Origin: an uncultured Prevotella sp.
GTDB taxonomy: Bacteria; Bacteroidota; Bacteroidia; Bacteroidales; Bacteroidaceae
Direction: 5' to 3'
Assembly: GCA_900316565.1 (NCBI GenBank)
Contig: ONDK01000001.1
Coordinates: forward strand, 32,664-96,663
Length of the DNA stretch: 64,000 nucleotides
Part shown: piece after piece, positions 55,621 to 64,000 of the stretch
How the letters are laid out: the number at the start of each line of letters is the position of its first letter
Numbering within the stretch: position 1 is the stretch's first letter
Made by a program: the position numbers and the translations under genes
The notes under the pieces: generated by a model
Told to the model about the DNA's origin: nothing
Databases searched by the model: none
What the model saw: only the letters and a program-made list of their open reading frames with translations

Positions 55621-57432
55621 TTATTCTCCGAAGAGCAACTTCCGGTCGCGTTCAGCCGCCGGCTTTGCCCAAGCCTCCGGTATGAATTTCCAATTATGGT
55701 TTGGCTGTGGGTCGCAAACACCTTCTTTTTCTATCTCTTGCATGAGATAATATCGTTGGTCAAGTTCGCTTTCCCAAATAATCCTACTTTTCAAAGAGTC
55801 CTTAGGTATTCCGGCACCACGGGTCAGCAGTTCTCCGCCACCATTGCCGCGATAACTGTTGACAGCAACCTTATAATAAGCCTTCGGATCGAAAGTACGT
55901 CCGTCTGACATTCTGAGAATTTTGACCTTTTGTCCGTTGGGCTTGGTAACATCAACAACATAGTCTATTCCTGCAGCAGCGTCGAAATTAAACAGGAAGT
56001 TCTTAAATCCCATGCGCTGAGAGTCATTACGTGTCTCCGTCCTCAACTGAAGTAGATGGTCATCGGGCGATGTCATGGTATTGCACCACAGATCGTAACT
56101 CATCTCAAGATGCTTGCGTATTTCATCTCCTGTAAGTCTCATGACGTAAAGGTTATTGTCATACTTGTAGAGCTTGAACATCTCGCCAACAGTAATGTCA
56201 CCAGCATCAATCTTCGCATCAAAGGATAGGGGAGCGTTGAAGGTTATATCGGCATTTGTAATCTTAAGCTGCAAGTTCATGATAAAATCATTGAAAGCAG
56301 AATTACCGAAGTAGCAGTCCCTGGTAGACATTGCTTGCTTGAATACGCCTATCTTATGGTTCACCCATGCTTTCGTAGAGTCGATGTCAGCCTTGAAGTG
56401 CTCCGTTATCTGAGCATCAGGCGCATATTGGCAAATGTCAATTAGTTTACCGTCCTTGGAGATGATATCATATCCTTGTTTTCCTTTTTTCTTAAGGACA
56501 ATGTCAGCCTGTGCTACACGCATCGCGTTATTGGCAGGGTCCAGGCAGATAACCTCCTTGCCGTCAGGACCTTTGACTGTGCTGTTATGAGGCACGTGGT
56601 CATGACCGAAGAAGACGATGTCAAAACCAGGTATAGTCTCTGCTACAAGGCGGGCAGCATCTTCTTGATAATCAGCGGTCATAATGCCACCTTCCCAACC
56701 GGAATGGAATAATCCTACGATGAGGTCAGGGTGTTCGTTATCCTTGACATACTTAGCCCAGTATTTAGCTGATTTTGCTATATCCTCGAAATGAAGCCCT
56801 TGCCATAGTTTTTCCTTCAGCCAGTTGGGTATTGCCGGTGTCAGCATACCGATGACAGCGATACGGAGGCCTTCCTTATTTATAATAGTATATGGTTTAA
56901 AATATGGTTTTGATGTAGCATTGTCTACCACATTGGCCCCGAGCATGGGACAGTTCACCTCACGTGCCCATTTATCATAGACCTTATGGCCAGTCTCGAC
57001 GTCATGGTTTCCGACGGTCTCCGCGTCATAACCCATATAGTTTATCAGCGAAGCAGCAATATTGGTCCTCTGCGGAACTACATAGTTGTAATAGTAGCAG
57101 ATAGGTTGGCCCTGAAGAATATCACCATTATCGAGAAGTATTACAGGCTCTGATGCGTTCTGGCGCAATTGGTTCACGTAAGTCATGACACGAGCCAATG
57201 AACCAGCCTTAGGTTCACCATTTATGAAGTCGTAAGGAAAGAAACAACCGTGAACGTCAGACGTCTCAAGAAGATGAAGCGTTATCGTTTTTTCTTTTTC
57301 ACTTTTGTTCTTGACAGAGTTGCTAATCTCTGATTTTGTTGTTCTTACTGTGGTATTTGCCATTGAGATAATAGCTGATAATGAAACAAAGGAAACTGCT
57401 AGCAAACCTTTGAGCAGTCTCCGGCTCTTCAT
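55621..57432 (-). CDS. Secreted 5'-nucleotidase / cyclic-nucleotide phosphodiesterase family protein
   Basis: A 603-residue periplasmic enzyme. ATG 57432 (MKSRRLLKGLLAVSFVSLSA) gives a signal peptide. N-terminal metallophosphatase: HLLETSDVHGCFFPYD, LLDNGDILQGQP, VGNHDVETGH, and GHDHVPHNS supply the metal ligands. The C-terminal 5'-nucleotidase domain (about 370-560) includes YFGNSAFNDFIMNLQLKITN and the substrate-stacking aromatic region. It would release nucleosides from nucleotides or 2',3'-cyclic forms; the exact substrate is not set by motifs. Confidence 0.9.
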   Translation of the reverse strand: MKSRRLLKGLLAVSFVSLSAIISMANTTVRTTKSEISNSVKNKSEKEKTITLHLLETSDVHGCFFPYDFINGEPKAGSLARVMTYVNQLRQNASEPVILLDNGDILQGQPICYYYNYVVPQRTNIAASLINYMGYDAETVGNHDVETGHKVYDKWAREVNCPMLGANVVDNATSKPYFKPYTIINKEGLRIAVIGMLTPAIPNWLKEKLWQGLHFEDIAKSAKYWAKYVKDNEHPDLIVGLFHSGWEGGIMTADYQEDAARLVAETIPGFDIVFFGHDHVPHNSTVKGPDGKEVICLDPANNAMRVAQADIVLKKKGKQGYDIISKDGKLIDICQYAPDAQITEHFKADIDSTKAWVNHKIGVFKQAMSTRDCYFGNSAFNDFIMNLQLKITNADITFNAPLSFDAKIDAGDITVGEMFKLYKYDNNLYVMRLTGDEIRKHLEMSYDLWCNTMTSPDDHLLQLRTETRNDSQRMGFKNFLFNFDAAAGIDYVVDVTKPNGQKVKILRMSDGRTFDPKAYYKVAVNSYRGNGGGELLTRGAGIPKDSLKSRIIWESELDQRYYLMQEIEKEGVCDPQPNHNWKFIPEAWAKPAAERDRKLLFGE

Positions 57433-57493
57433 ATTGAAATATACTCTATTTATCATAACACTCATTACGGCTACGAATTTTATTATTATTTTT

Positions 57494-58651
57494 TTATTTT
57501 TTCTCTACAAAAAACCACCAGAACGTTTTTTTGAAGCGTTTTTCTTTTTCTTGTGTCGAAGCATTACGAAAGACATTAAATTCCCGGACCAAATCCTCGT
57601 TGAGATAAGTTTGTTTTATGATGGTGTGTTTTGGTGAACTCTTGAGAGCATTGTATAGTACCAGTGCTTCCTGATAATGTTTTGGCAGTGCCTTGTATTT
57701 TAAACTCAGAATGCTATCCTTATAAGCATTAAGTTTAGCTTGCGTCTTCACATTAGCCGATTTCGTGGCCGTGCTGTCCGACTGTGAAGCATCTGTACCA
57801 AGGCCATAGTAAGCGAGAAGGTGTCTATAGAATCCATCAAGATCCTTTCTGACAAGCATTTCACAGAGTTGCCAGTCTGCATTGCGTTTATATAATCCTA
57901 TGAGATTCTCTAAGGGCAAAATGACTGGATAAGTGTCACTATATGATGGAATTATGGTCTTGGTACCTTTCAATGATGCCGTAAACAACTCAGAGCCAAT
58001 GGTCTTCTGATGTGCCAAAGCATAAACACGAAGCATGGTAAGTGCTTTATCGTCAGAATTATAGCTTTCTTCTGCCGCAACGGCTTCCTTATATTCTTTC
58101 CGACTTATGAGATTCTCTATATGCATTCTCTGATGGAACAGTCTGTCATCATTTCCAATAAGACAAACCATTCCCATCATGGCCAGTAGAAGTGTGAGGT
58201 TTATGCCCATATCCTGAGACAACAGCCCCTCTGCTCTTGTGTTGGATTCAATCGACTGATACTGGCGCGCAAAATAAACCATCACCCCCCAAACTATCAG
58301 CAAAGGCATTCCCCATATCCACGCGCTGAGAGTTATCTCCTTGCTGATACATGACGGTAAATCTGTTATCATTGCAAGAATTAGGAAAGACGGAAAATAT
58401 GTCAACGCGAAAAACTTCCCTTTCAGCCTTACAACAGCCTGAATGCCGTTTTGAAGCAGTTTCAATGCTACTAGTATGAGAGCTGTTTCGACAATAGGCT
58501 CATACTGCGTCTTACCACCCGATGCTATGTGCTGGCCTGCTGCCAGGATATCTGTCTGGTAGTAAAAAAGATAAATGAAACAGAAAACAAGAAAAATAAC
58601 GGCACAAGAAGCCTTATAAAAGACTCTTGTACCGTTTTTTATATTACTCAT
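57494..58651 (-). CDS. Membrane protein with TPR-like tail, function unknown
   Basis: A 385-residue protein with about five membrane segments in the first 170 residues (14-31, 54-74, 79-97, 110-128, 150-166) and a soluble C-terminal half with helical repeat character (LGTDASQSDSTATKSA is a low-complexity spacer). It may belong to a Bacteroides DUF6057-like group, but I am not certain. It lies 61 bases upstream of the nucleotidase gene on the same strand. No enzymatic motif is visible. Confidence 0.65.
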   Translation of the reverse strand: MSNIKNGTRVFYKASCAVIFLVFCFIYLFYYQTDILAAGQHIASGGKTQYEPIVETALILVALKLLQNGIQAVVRLKGKFFALTYFPSFLILAMITDLPSCISKEITLSAWIWGMPLLIVWGVMVYFARQYQSIESNTRAEGLLSQDMGINLTLLLAMMGMVCLIGNDDRLFHQRMHIENLISRKEYKEAVAAEESYNSDDKALTMLRVYALAHQKTIGSELFTASLKGTKTIIPSYSDTYPVILPLENLIGLYKRNADWQLCEMLVRKDLDGFYRHLLAYYGLGTDASQSDSTATKSANVKTQAKLNAYKDSILSLKYKALPKHYQEALVLYNALKSSPKHTIIKQTYLNEDLVREFNVFRNASTQEKEKRFKKTFWWFFVEKK

Positions 58652-58749
58652 TACTATAAAAGTTTATCAATTCCAACATACATATTACACCGTACGAGGA
58701 TGAGGATACCCCCACCTATACACAGAGGGTTCAGTATATTTGAATAATG

Positions 58750-60843
58750 TTATTTTGTGTCGTGGTTGAGACGCAGGACGATAGCAGTGCGTGCAGGGAG
58801 ATACAGCTTTAGCCATTCCTTGCCGTCCTTCTCGTAGAGCGGGTCGAAATTGGTAAAGTGCACCATGGTATCATCATTGAACCCATTGCCTCCGAAGTCC
58901 TTTGCATCACTGTCAAGTACCACATTATAGCTACCCTTTGGAACTAGGAAACCGTAATCGGTAAACGACCTTGTTGGTGAGAAGTTGAAGACAAAGATGA
59001 TGTCCCCACGCATATATGCAAGTACCTGGTCTCCGTCGTTGTGCCAAATCTCCCGAACTGGCGTTGCGTTGAAGTTTTTCTCGCTCTTCAGGACGCTGAG
59101 CATCTCACGGTCGAAGTCGCCGAGATAGTGATAGCACAGATCATGGTTGTCGACGAGGTTCCACTGCCGGCGTGCATACTTATAGCTCCATCCGTTTCCC
59201 TCACGTGGGAAGTCTATCCATTCTGGATGGCCAAACTCATTGCCCATAAAGTTAAGATATCCTCCATTTATGGTTGATGCCGTTACAAGTCGTATCATCT
59301 TATGCACTGCAATGCCTCTACGCACATTCTCATTCTCGTCGCCTTTGCGGAAATGCCAGTACATGTCGGCGTCGATTAACCGGAAGATTATAGTCTTGTC
59401 GCCGACGAGTGCCTGGTCATGACTCTCACAGTAAGATATTGTCTTTTCGTCAGGACGTCGGTTCTTGACTTCCCAGAAGATGCTGGAGGGTTTCCAGTCC
59501 TCATCCCTTTTCTCCTTGATGGTCTTTATCCAGAAGTCCGGGATGTTCATTGCCATACGGTAGTTGAAGCCATAACCTCCGTCTTCAAACCTTGCTGCCA
59601 GTCCCGGCATGCCCGAAACCTCCTCAGCTATTGTGATAGCATTAGGATTTATCTCATGTATGAGAAGGTTGGCCAGTGTGAGATAACATATGGCATTATC
59701 ATCCTCATGTCCGTTGAAATAATCTCCATAGTTGGTGAATGCCTCCCCTAGTCCGTGGCTGTAATAAAGCATCGACGTTACTCCGTCAAATCGGAAGCCG
59801 TCGAAATGATATTCCTCCAGCCAGTACTTACAGTTGCTCAACAGGAAATGTATGACATCATCCTTTCCATAGTCGAAGCAAAGACTGTCCCAAGCCGGAT
59901 GCTCATGCCTGTCACCGGGATAGAAATACTGGTTCGGGTCTCCTGCGAGATTCCCCAGCCCTTCTATTTCATTCTTTACGGCATGAGAGTGGACAATGTC
60001 CATGATGACCGCGATACCGTTGCGGTGTGCCTCATCTATGAGAGCCTTCAGCTCCTCAGGAGTACCGAAACGTGATGACGCCGCGAAGAAAGAGCTCACA
60101 TGATATCCGAAGCTGCCGTAATACGGATGCTCCTGGATAGCCATAATCTGTATGGCGTTATATCCATCCTTTATAATGCGTGGCAGTACATTATCCTTGA
60201 ACTCAGTATAAGTTCCCACCTTCTCGGCATCCTGTGCCATTCCGATGTGGCATTCATAGATGAGCAGTGGGCTGGTATTGGCCTTAAACCTTTTACGATG
60301 CCACTTGTACGGCTTTTCCGGGTTCCACACCTGCGCGGAGAATATTTTTGTCTGGTCGTCCTGGACCACACGCTGACACCATGCGGGGATTCTCTCCCCT
60401 TCCCCACCGTTCCAATGAACGTGCATCTTATACAAATCGCCATGATGCATCCGTTTCTCTGACAGTCTCAGTTCCCAGTTGCCGGTGCCCTCAATGCGCT
60501 TGCATCGGTATGCCGCCTGTTCCTTCCATCCGTTGAAGTCGCCGACAAGGTATATGTCGGTGGCGTTAGGAGCCCATTCCCGGAACACCCAGCCCCGGGG
60601 TGTCTTGTGCAGACCGTAATAGTCGTATCCGCTGGCAAATTCCGACAGTGTGCGCTGTCCGTTTTTTGTCAGCTGTCCGAGTTTCCATAACGCATGGTCA
60701 TGACGGCCACGGATAGCATTCTCGTATGGCTCCAGATATGGATCGTTCTTGACAAGACCGATATGCTTCTCCGACTCACGGGTCTTTGTTGCTTTAGCCT
60801 TGTCAGACGTTATAGCGGTTGTCTTGCGTGTTTTGTTTGGCAT
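58750..60843 (-). CDS. glgB: 1,4-alpha-glucan branching enzyme (GH13)
   Basis: A 697-residue glycogen branching enzyme. The N-terminal carbohydrate-binding domain (VFREWAPNATDIYLVGDFNG) is followed by the GH13 barrel. DIVHSHAV, GFRFDGVTSM (nucleophile Asp), TIAEEVSGMPG (acid/base Glu), and YCESHDQALVGDKT (third Asp) are present. The C-terminal beta domain ends in PARTAIVLRL. The N-terminus is basic and longer than in many bacterial enzymes, and the sequence resembles the eukaryote-like GH13_8 group. It stands after the YhcH gene with a hairpin between. Confidence 0.95.
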   Translation of the reverse strand: MPNKTRKTTAITSDKAKATKTRESEKHIGLVKNDPYLEPYENAIRGRHDHALWKLGQLTKNGQRTLSEFASGYDYYGLHKTPRGWVFREWAPNATDIYLVGDFNGWKEQAAYRCKRIEGTGNWELRLSEKRMHHGDLYKMHVHWNGGEGERIPAWCQRVVQDDQTKIFSAQVWNPEKPYKWHRKRFKANTSPLLIYECHIGMAQDAEKVGTYTEFKDNVLPRIIKDGYNAIQIMAIQEHPYYGSFGYHVSSFFAASSRFGTPEELKALIDEAHRNGIAVIMDIVHSHAVKNEIEGLGNLAGDPNQYFYPGDRHEHPAWDSLCFDYGKDDVIHFLLSNCKYWLEEYHFDGFRFDGVTSMLYYSHGLGEAFTNYGDYFNGHEDDNAICYLTLANLLIHEINPNAITIAEEVSGMPGLAARFEDGGYGFNYRMAMNIPDFWIKTIKEKRDEDWKPSSIFWEVKNRRPDEKTISYCESHDQALVGDKTIIFRLIDADMYWHFRKGDENENVRRGIAVHKMIRLVTASTINGGYLNFMGNEFGHPEWIDFPREGNGWSYKYARRQWNLVDNHDLCYHYLGDFDREMLSVLKSEKNFNATPVREIWHNDGDQVLAYMRGDIIFVFNFSPTRSFTDYGFLVPKGSYNVVLDSDAKDFGGNGFNDDTMVHFTNFDPLYEKDGKEWLKLYLPARTAIVLRLNHDTK

Positions 60844-60874
60844 AAGTTCTTTAGTTTTTGATTATATTTTATAT

Positions 60875-60903
60875 TCATGGCCGCATATATACCGCGGCCA
60901 TGA
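60875..60903 (-). terminator. Strong hairpin between the YhcH-family gene and glgB
   Basis: TCATGGCCGC (60875-60884) pairs with GCGGCCATGA (60894-60903), 10 bp with a 9-base loop. No T run follows on the minus strand. It may be an attenuator, a processing site or a weak terminator. Confidence 0.55.
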
Positions 60904-60974
60904 GAACTATTATCTTGCTCACACTTATCCGGAACTTTTCCTTCAGGCCCAGGGCTTCTATGACCTTGCCATTG

Positions 60975-61418
60975 TTAAGCCTTTACCTTAAAGATGGCCT
61001 TGTGTATCTCACCCTTGCCTATGCATGGCTGATGCCCGTCCTGTGGGAAGAAGATGGCGAACTCTCCTGGCTTGCAGGTTACGAGCGAACCGCCCATCAG
61101 TCCTGGATATTTTGTTACGTCCTTCGCCTCATTGTACTCAGCCTCTGGCATGTCTTTAAGAGGCATATAGCCATAAGTCTCAGGAGCCGAGAGCGGTATC
61201 TGTATGTCGAGCATACGGCGGTGTGTCTCGTAAGTCGCCTCTTCAGCGGTCTTCCCAGTCGCTGTGGTTATATTGACGAAAAGGTCGCCATCCTTGATAT
61301 AGTGCTTTCCGGCCTCGAGCTTGTTGAGGTCGTTGTTCTTAAGAAATTCCACAACATCTTCGAAGAGTGGATTCACTCCCGTGTACTTTTTTAGATTGTC
61401 AAGTGTATCAACTATCAT
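60975..61418 (-). CDS. YhcH/YjgK/YiaL-family protein
   Basis: A 147-residue beta-sandwich protein of the EbgC/YhcH family (DUF386). ETHRRMLDIQIPL and FAIFFPQDGHQPCIG carry the conserved His/Glu metal-site residues. Members such as YhcH accompany sialic acid or other sugar catabolism genes and may act on sugar anomers. Neighbours here are the MORN protein and glgB, so a sugar-related role is possible but unproven. Confidence 0.88.
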   Translation of the reverse strand: MIVDTLDNLKKYTGVNPLFEDVVEFLKNNDLNKLEAGKHYIKDGDLFVNITTATGKTAEEATYETHRRMLDIQIPLSAPETYGYMPLKDMPEAEYNEAKDVTKYPGLMGGSLVTCKPGEFAIFFPQDGHQPCIGKGEIHKAIFKVKA

Positions 61419-61454
61419 TGTTTCTTATAATTTATAGATTAATATGTAAGTTTG

Positions 61455-62561
61455 TTAATTGTCGTATCTGACACCATTCTCGTAGTATCCATGTCCGGTA
61501 ATGGCACCGTTGGCATCACGTTCGATGAACTTTCCGTCCCGTTGGTCATCTTTGTAGGAGCCTTCAAACCGTCTTCCGTCCTTTGTCTCCTCTATGGCCG
61601 GTCCGTTCCGTCGTCCGTTAAGGTACGTTCCCTTAAATTTACTGCCATTGGCAAAGTGGATAATTACCTGTCCTTCTATTCTACCGTTGTGGAACTCGCC
61701 GTCGAAGATGTCTCCTGAATGCTTGGTGAGCTTGCCCTGGCCGTTCTGCAAGTCGTCTTTCCATTGACCCACATATTCGTCTCCATTGCTCCAGACCATC
61801 GTTCCCATACCGTCGCGTTTTCCCTTAAGGAAATGGCCAGTGTAGGTGTTGCCGTCCTTATACCTGAAGAGACCTTCTCCGGTACGTTCTCCGTCAGCAT
61901 AGTCACCTTCGTATATATCACCATTGGCAAAGGTGTATATACCTTTGCCGTTCTCTTTGTCATTTCTCCAGTCGCCTGTGTATCTGTCTCCGGAGGGGAA
62001 ATAGTATGTTCCGCGGCCACAACGTATGTTTGCCACAAACTGTCCGTCGTACTTCGAGCCGTCTCCCCAGTCGAAGACCCCTTGTCCGTTTTTCTTGTCG
62101 TCCTTCCATTGCCCGTTATAGTAGGCCCCTTCAGCAAAGGTATAACGTCCGTTACCTTCGCGCTTGTCCTGCACCCAGTTACCATCATACTTGTCACCAT
62201 TTGAATAGTACATTATGCCGTGTCCCTGCTGGTAATCCTTATACCACAGCCCGTCATATCTGTTGCCATTCTTGAAGTAGTAGACGCCATGACCGTGCTG
62301 CTGGTCCTGAAACCACTCACCATCATATTTCTCACCGTCAGTGAAGGTGTATACTCCCCTCCCCTGTCTCTTGCCTTTATCGAACTGACCTTCGTAAGTG
62401 TCTCCGTTGCCGTATTTTGCTTTTCCTTTTCCCCAAGGCTTTCCCCGGAACATCTCACCAGTATAAGTACCACCGTCAACAGAACATGTGCCGACAGTAA
62501 TCTGTTGGGACCATCCACATAACGGGACAAGCATCAAGATGTAGAGAAACCAATTTTTCAC
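61455..62561 (-). CDS. Secreted MORN-repeat protein with 14 tandem 23-residue repeats
   Basis: A 368-residue protein. A stop lies 3 codons upstream and the signal peptide (MKNWFLYILMLVPLCGWSQ) starts at the codon at 62561, which is GTG. After about 30 residues, fourteen consecutive MORN repeats of 23 residues each fill nearly the whole protein (pattern GxxYxGxWxxxxxxGxGxxxxxx, for example GDTYEGQFDKGKRQGRGVYT). The C-terminal ones are less regular. MORN repeats act as scaffolds or bind lipids and partners; the target here is unknown. It is divergent from kdsB and 36 bases before the YhcH gene. Confidence 0.92.
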   Translation of the reverse strand: MKNWFLYILMLVPLCGWSQQITVGTCSVDGGTYTGEMFRGKPWGKGKAKYGNGDTYEGQFDKGKRQGRGVYTFTDGEKYDGEWFQDQQHGHGVYYFKNGNRYDGLWYKDYQQGHGIMYYSNGDKYDGNWVQDKREGNGRYTFAEGAYYNGQWKDDKKNGQGVFDWGDGSKYDGQFVANIRCGRGTYYFPSGDRYTGDWRNDKENGKGIYTFANGDIYEGDYADGERTGEGLFRYKDGNTYTGHFLKGKRDGMGTMVWSNGDEYVGQWKDDLQNGQGKLTKHSGDIFDGEFHNGRIEGQVIIHFANGSKFKGTYLNGRRNGPAIEETKDGRRFEGSYKDDQRDGKFIERDANGAITGHGYYENGVRYDN

Positions 62562-62589
62562 TATTGTTTAAGGCGTTTATTTATGACTA

Positions 62590-62597
62590 CAAAGTTA
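62590..62597 (-). promoter_or_regulatory. -7 promoter element for the MORN gene
   Basis: On the minus strand the bases read TAACTTTG, a full TAnnTTTG match 29 bases before the GTG start. A TTTG at 62614-62617 is 16 bases further upstream, shorter than the usual 19. Confidence 0.55.
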
Positions 62598-62640
62598 AGA
62601 AATAAATCTGTAACAAAGAATGTTTTTAGGAATTTTTATA

Positions 62641-62648
62641 TAACTTTG
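62641..62648 (+). promoter_or_regulatory. -7 promoter element for kdsB
   Basis: TAACTTTG matches TAnnTTTG 35 bases before the kdsB ATG, divergent from the MORN element. No -33 TTTG is seen. Confidence 0.55.
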
Positions 62649-62682
62649 CGCTCAGAAAAATCATAACAAAGTTAATAAAACA

Positions 62683-63423
62683 ATGGAAATAAACGAATTT
62701 ATAGGCATTATTCCTGCCCGTTATTCCTCCACCCGTTTCCCGGGAAAACCCTTGTCTATCCTCGGTGGCAAGCCGGTAATCCAGCGTGTCTACGAACAGA
62801 CCTCGAAGGTTCTCAATAACGTTTGTGTGGCAACCGATGACGAGCGTATATACAATAAGGTGATAGAGTTCGGCGGCAATGCCGTTATGACCCGTGCCGA
62901 TCACAAGAGCGGTACTGACCGCATTGCCGAGGCTTACGAGAAGATAGGCAAGCCCTACAAGGTGGTGATAAACATTCAGGGCGACGAGCCTTTCATCCAT
63001 CCCGAGCAGATTGAGTCGGTGATGGCATGCTTCGATGATAAAGATGTGGAGATAGCCACGCTCGGCAAGAGGTTTACATCCATGGAGGCTGTACAGAATC
63101 CTAACTCTCCTAAGATTGTTGTCGACAACCGTGGCTTTGCTATGTATTTCTCACGTTCCGTAATCCCCTTCGTCCGTGGCGTCGAGGAAGGAGAATGGCT
63201 CGGCCGTTATCCATTCCTTAAGCATCTGGGCCTATACGCATACAGAGTTGATGTCCTCAAGGCCATCACCGCCCTACCCCAGTCCTCACTTGAGAAGGCG
63301 GAGAGTCTGGAACAGCTCCGCTGGCTTCAGAACGGTTTCAGGATAAAGGTCGCCGAGACAGAGTTCGAGACTGTCGGCATCGACACCCCTGAAGACCTCA
63401 AGCGTGCAGAGGAACTTCTATAG
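62683..63423 (+). CDS. kdsB: 3-deoxy-manno-octulosonate cytidylyltransferase
   Basis: A 246-residue enzyme that makes CMP-Kdo for the lipopolysaccharide core. The nucleotide-binding motif GIIPARYSSTRFPGKPL is at residues 8-24. INIQGDEPFIHPEQIE, FSRSVIPF, and KHLGLYAYRVDVL are family blocks. A complete single gene, divergent from the MORN gene. The repeat region follows directly. Confidence 0.97.
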   Translation: MEINEFIGIIPARYSSTRFPGKPLSILGGKPVIQRVYEQTSKVLNNVCVATDDERIYNKVIEFGGNAVMTRADHKSGTDRIAEAYEKIGKPYKVVINIQGDEPFIHPEQIESVMACFDDKDVEIATLGKRFTSMEAVQNPNSPKIVVDNRGFAMYFSRSVIPFVRGVEEGEWLGRYPFLKHLGLYAYRVDVLKAITALPQSSLEKAESLEQLRWLQNGFRIKVAETEFETVGIDTPEDLKRAEELL

Positions 63424-63484
63424 GTATTGTTAATGAGTTTGTAGGTCAATAAGCTGAGAGACACGTAGTGCGCATCAAAAATCA

Positions 63485-63590
63485 AGCTAGTATAATGTCC
63501 TAACCATATTTACTGTTTCTATCTGTTCGCTTATATGATTCGATTCCGACAGTAAAAATCAATACTTATAGAAAGTTATCCTCAAAGATT
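63485..63590 (-). repeat. 106-bp dispersed repeat, copy 2 (inverted)
   Basis: Reverse complement of 33885-33990 with about 4 differences over 106 bases and no gaps. The internal 8-bp inverted repeat (TTTACTGT/ACAGTAAA) is intact. It starts 62 bases past the kdsB stop. Flanks differ from those of copy 1. Confidence 0.9.
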
Positions 63591-63630
63591 GCTCTGCGGA
63601 ATCCGATGTAAACGGTGATGTGGAACCCAA

Positions 63631-63725
63631 TGTAGGGGTGGGGTTTATCCCCATCCTCAAAGAGCCCCAGCGACTTACAGCCTCGGAGAAGCTGTGAGGT
63701 ATCTATTCAGCGCTTGGTGTCTGAC
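63631..63725 (+). repeat. 95-bp direct repeat, copy A
   Basis: Matches 63906-64000 over 95 bases with a single difference; the two copies are 275 bases apart. It contains the sub-motif AGCGCTTGGTGTCTGAC near its end. Confidence 0.9.
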
Positions 63726-63768
63726 GGTCTGATACGGATATTTTATTTAGCGTTTGGAGTCTGACCGT
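63709..63768 (+). repeat. Short direct repeat AGCGYTTGGWGTCTGAC, 40-bp spacing
   Basis: 63709-63728 and 63749-63768 agree in 17 of 20 bases. A further copy of the first form is at 63984-64000, at the window end. Confidence 0.65.
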
Positions 63769-63905
63769 ACCCTGCAAGCGGATTACATTCGCTTGTACTT
63801 CCTCTCCGAGGCTGTGACCACCTCTTTTGCGTCCTTAGCGCCTTTGCGAGAGAATAAAAAACCAGCGAACGCCGCCTTGGGGTATCTTCAGCGGTGTTCC
63901 GCCTG

Positions 63906-64000
63906 TGTAGGGGTTGGGTTTATCCCCATCCTCAAAGAGCCCCAGCGACTTACAGCCTCGGAGAAGCTGTGAGGTATCTATTCAGCGCTTGGTGTCTGAC
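63906..64000 (+). repeat. 95-bp direct repeat, copy B, cut by window end
   Basis: Second copy of 63631-63725. Because the match runs up to the last base, the repeat unit may be longer and the series may continue beyond the window. No coding gene is supported in 63424-64000. Confidence 0.85.

Noticed and set aside
63754-63972. Open frame of 72 codons in the terminal repeat region
   Set aside because: It runs through the 95-bp repeat and lacks a known domain, promoter or codon pattern of a gene; probably spurious.

Overview
The window reads as a stretch of ordinary chromosome from a member of the Bacteroidales, most likely a Prevotella-type organism. The basis is gene content (PPi-dependent phosphofructokinase, a malic enzyme fused to a phosphotransacetylase-like domain, the type IX secretion protein PorQ, DUF4293, DUF5687, clostripain and M64 peptidases), gene order (porQ-cmk, bamD-rpoZ-DUF4293, serC-serA) and promoters of the Bacteroidetes kind. 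Several promoters match TTTG-N19-TAnnTTTG exactly, upstream of the TetR gene, valS, the C11 peptidase gene and bamD. No phage, complete IS, CRISPR array, rRNA or tRNA gene was recognised.

Layout. 1-6236: leucine operon (leuA, truncated by the window edge, leuC, leuD, a second LeuA/CimA-type synthase, leuB) ending in a strong terminator. 6301-11644: TPR protein, malic enzyme, TetR regulator coupled to an SGNH hydrolase. 11912-19468 (minus strand): valS, a DUF5687 membrane protein, a LolA-like carrier and ftsK. 19609-22911: RNase D-like exonuclease, RlmI-type methyltransferase, tilS. 22912-23750: long AT-rich gap with tandem hairpins ahead of gyrA. 23751-31531: gyrA, three secreted TPR paralogues and a DEAD-box-type helicase. 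31674-33746: serC-serA. 33747-34149: gap with one copy of a 106-bp dispersed repeat. 34150-36836 (minus): GH25 lysozyme, pfp. 37032-43398: small protein, acyltransferase, a 961-residue amidase/golvesin/FnIII protein, small protein, YgiQ radical-SAM enzyme. 43395-47843 (minus): C11 peptidase, M64 peptidase, cmk, porQ. 47977-50788: TonB-like protein, polyprenyl synthase, TatD. 50793-52832 (minus): uvrB. 52964-54593: bamD, rpoZ, DUF4293. 54718-62561 (minus): nudC, 5'-nucleotidase, membrane protein, glgB, YhcH-family protein, 14-repeat MORN protein. 62683-63423: kdsB. 63424-64000: repeats, including the second copy of the 106-bp element in inverted orientation and a 95-bp direct repeat.

Functionally the window combines amino-acid synthesis (Leu/Ile, Ser), central carbon and glycogen metabolism (maeB, pfp, glgB), envelope building and secretion (lolA-like, bamD, porQ, tonB-like, kdsB, amidase, lysozyme, polyprenyl synthase) and information processing (gyrA, ftsK, uvrB, valS, tilS, rpoZ). 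No clear new defence or mobile system is visible. The least explained signals are non-coding: the 106-bp inverted dispersed repeat, the terminal 95-bp repeats, a structured leuC-leuD spacer with two mutually exclusive hairpins, and the hairpin-rich gap before gyrA.
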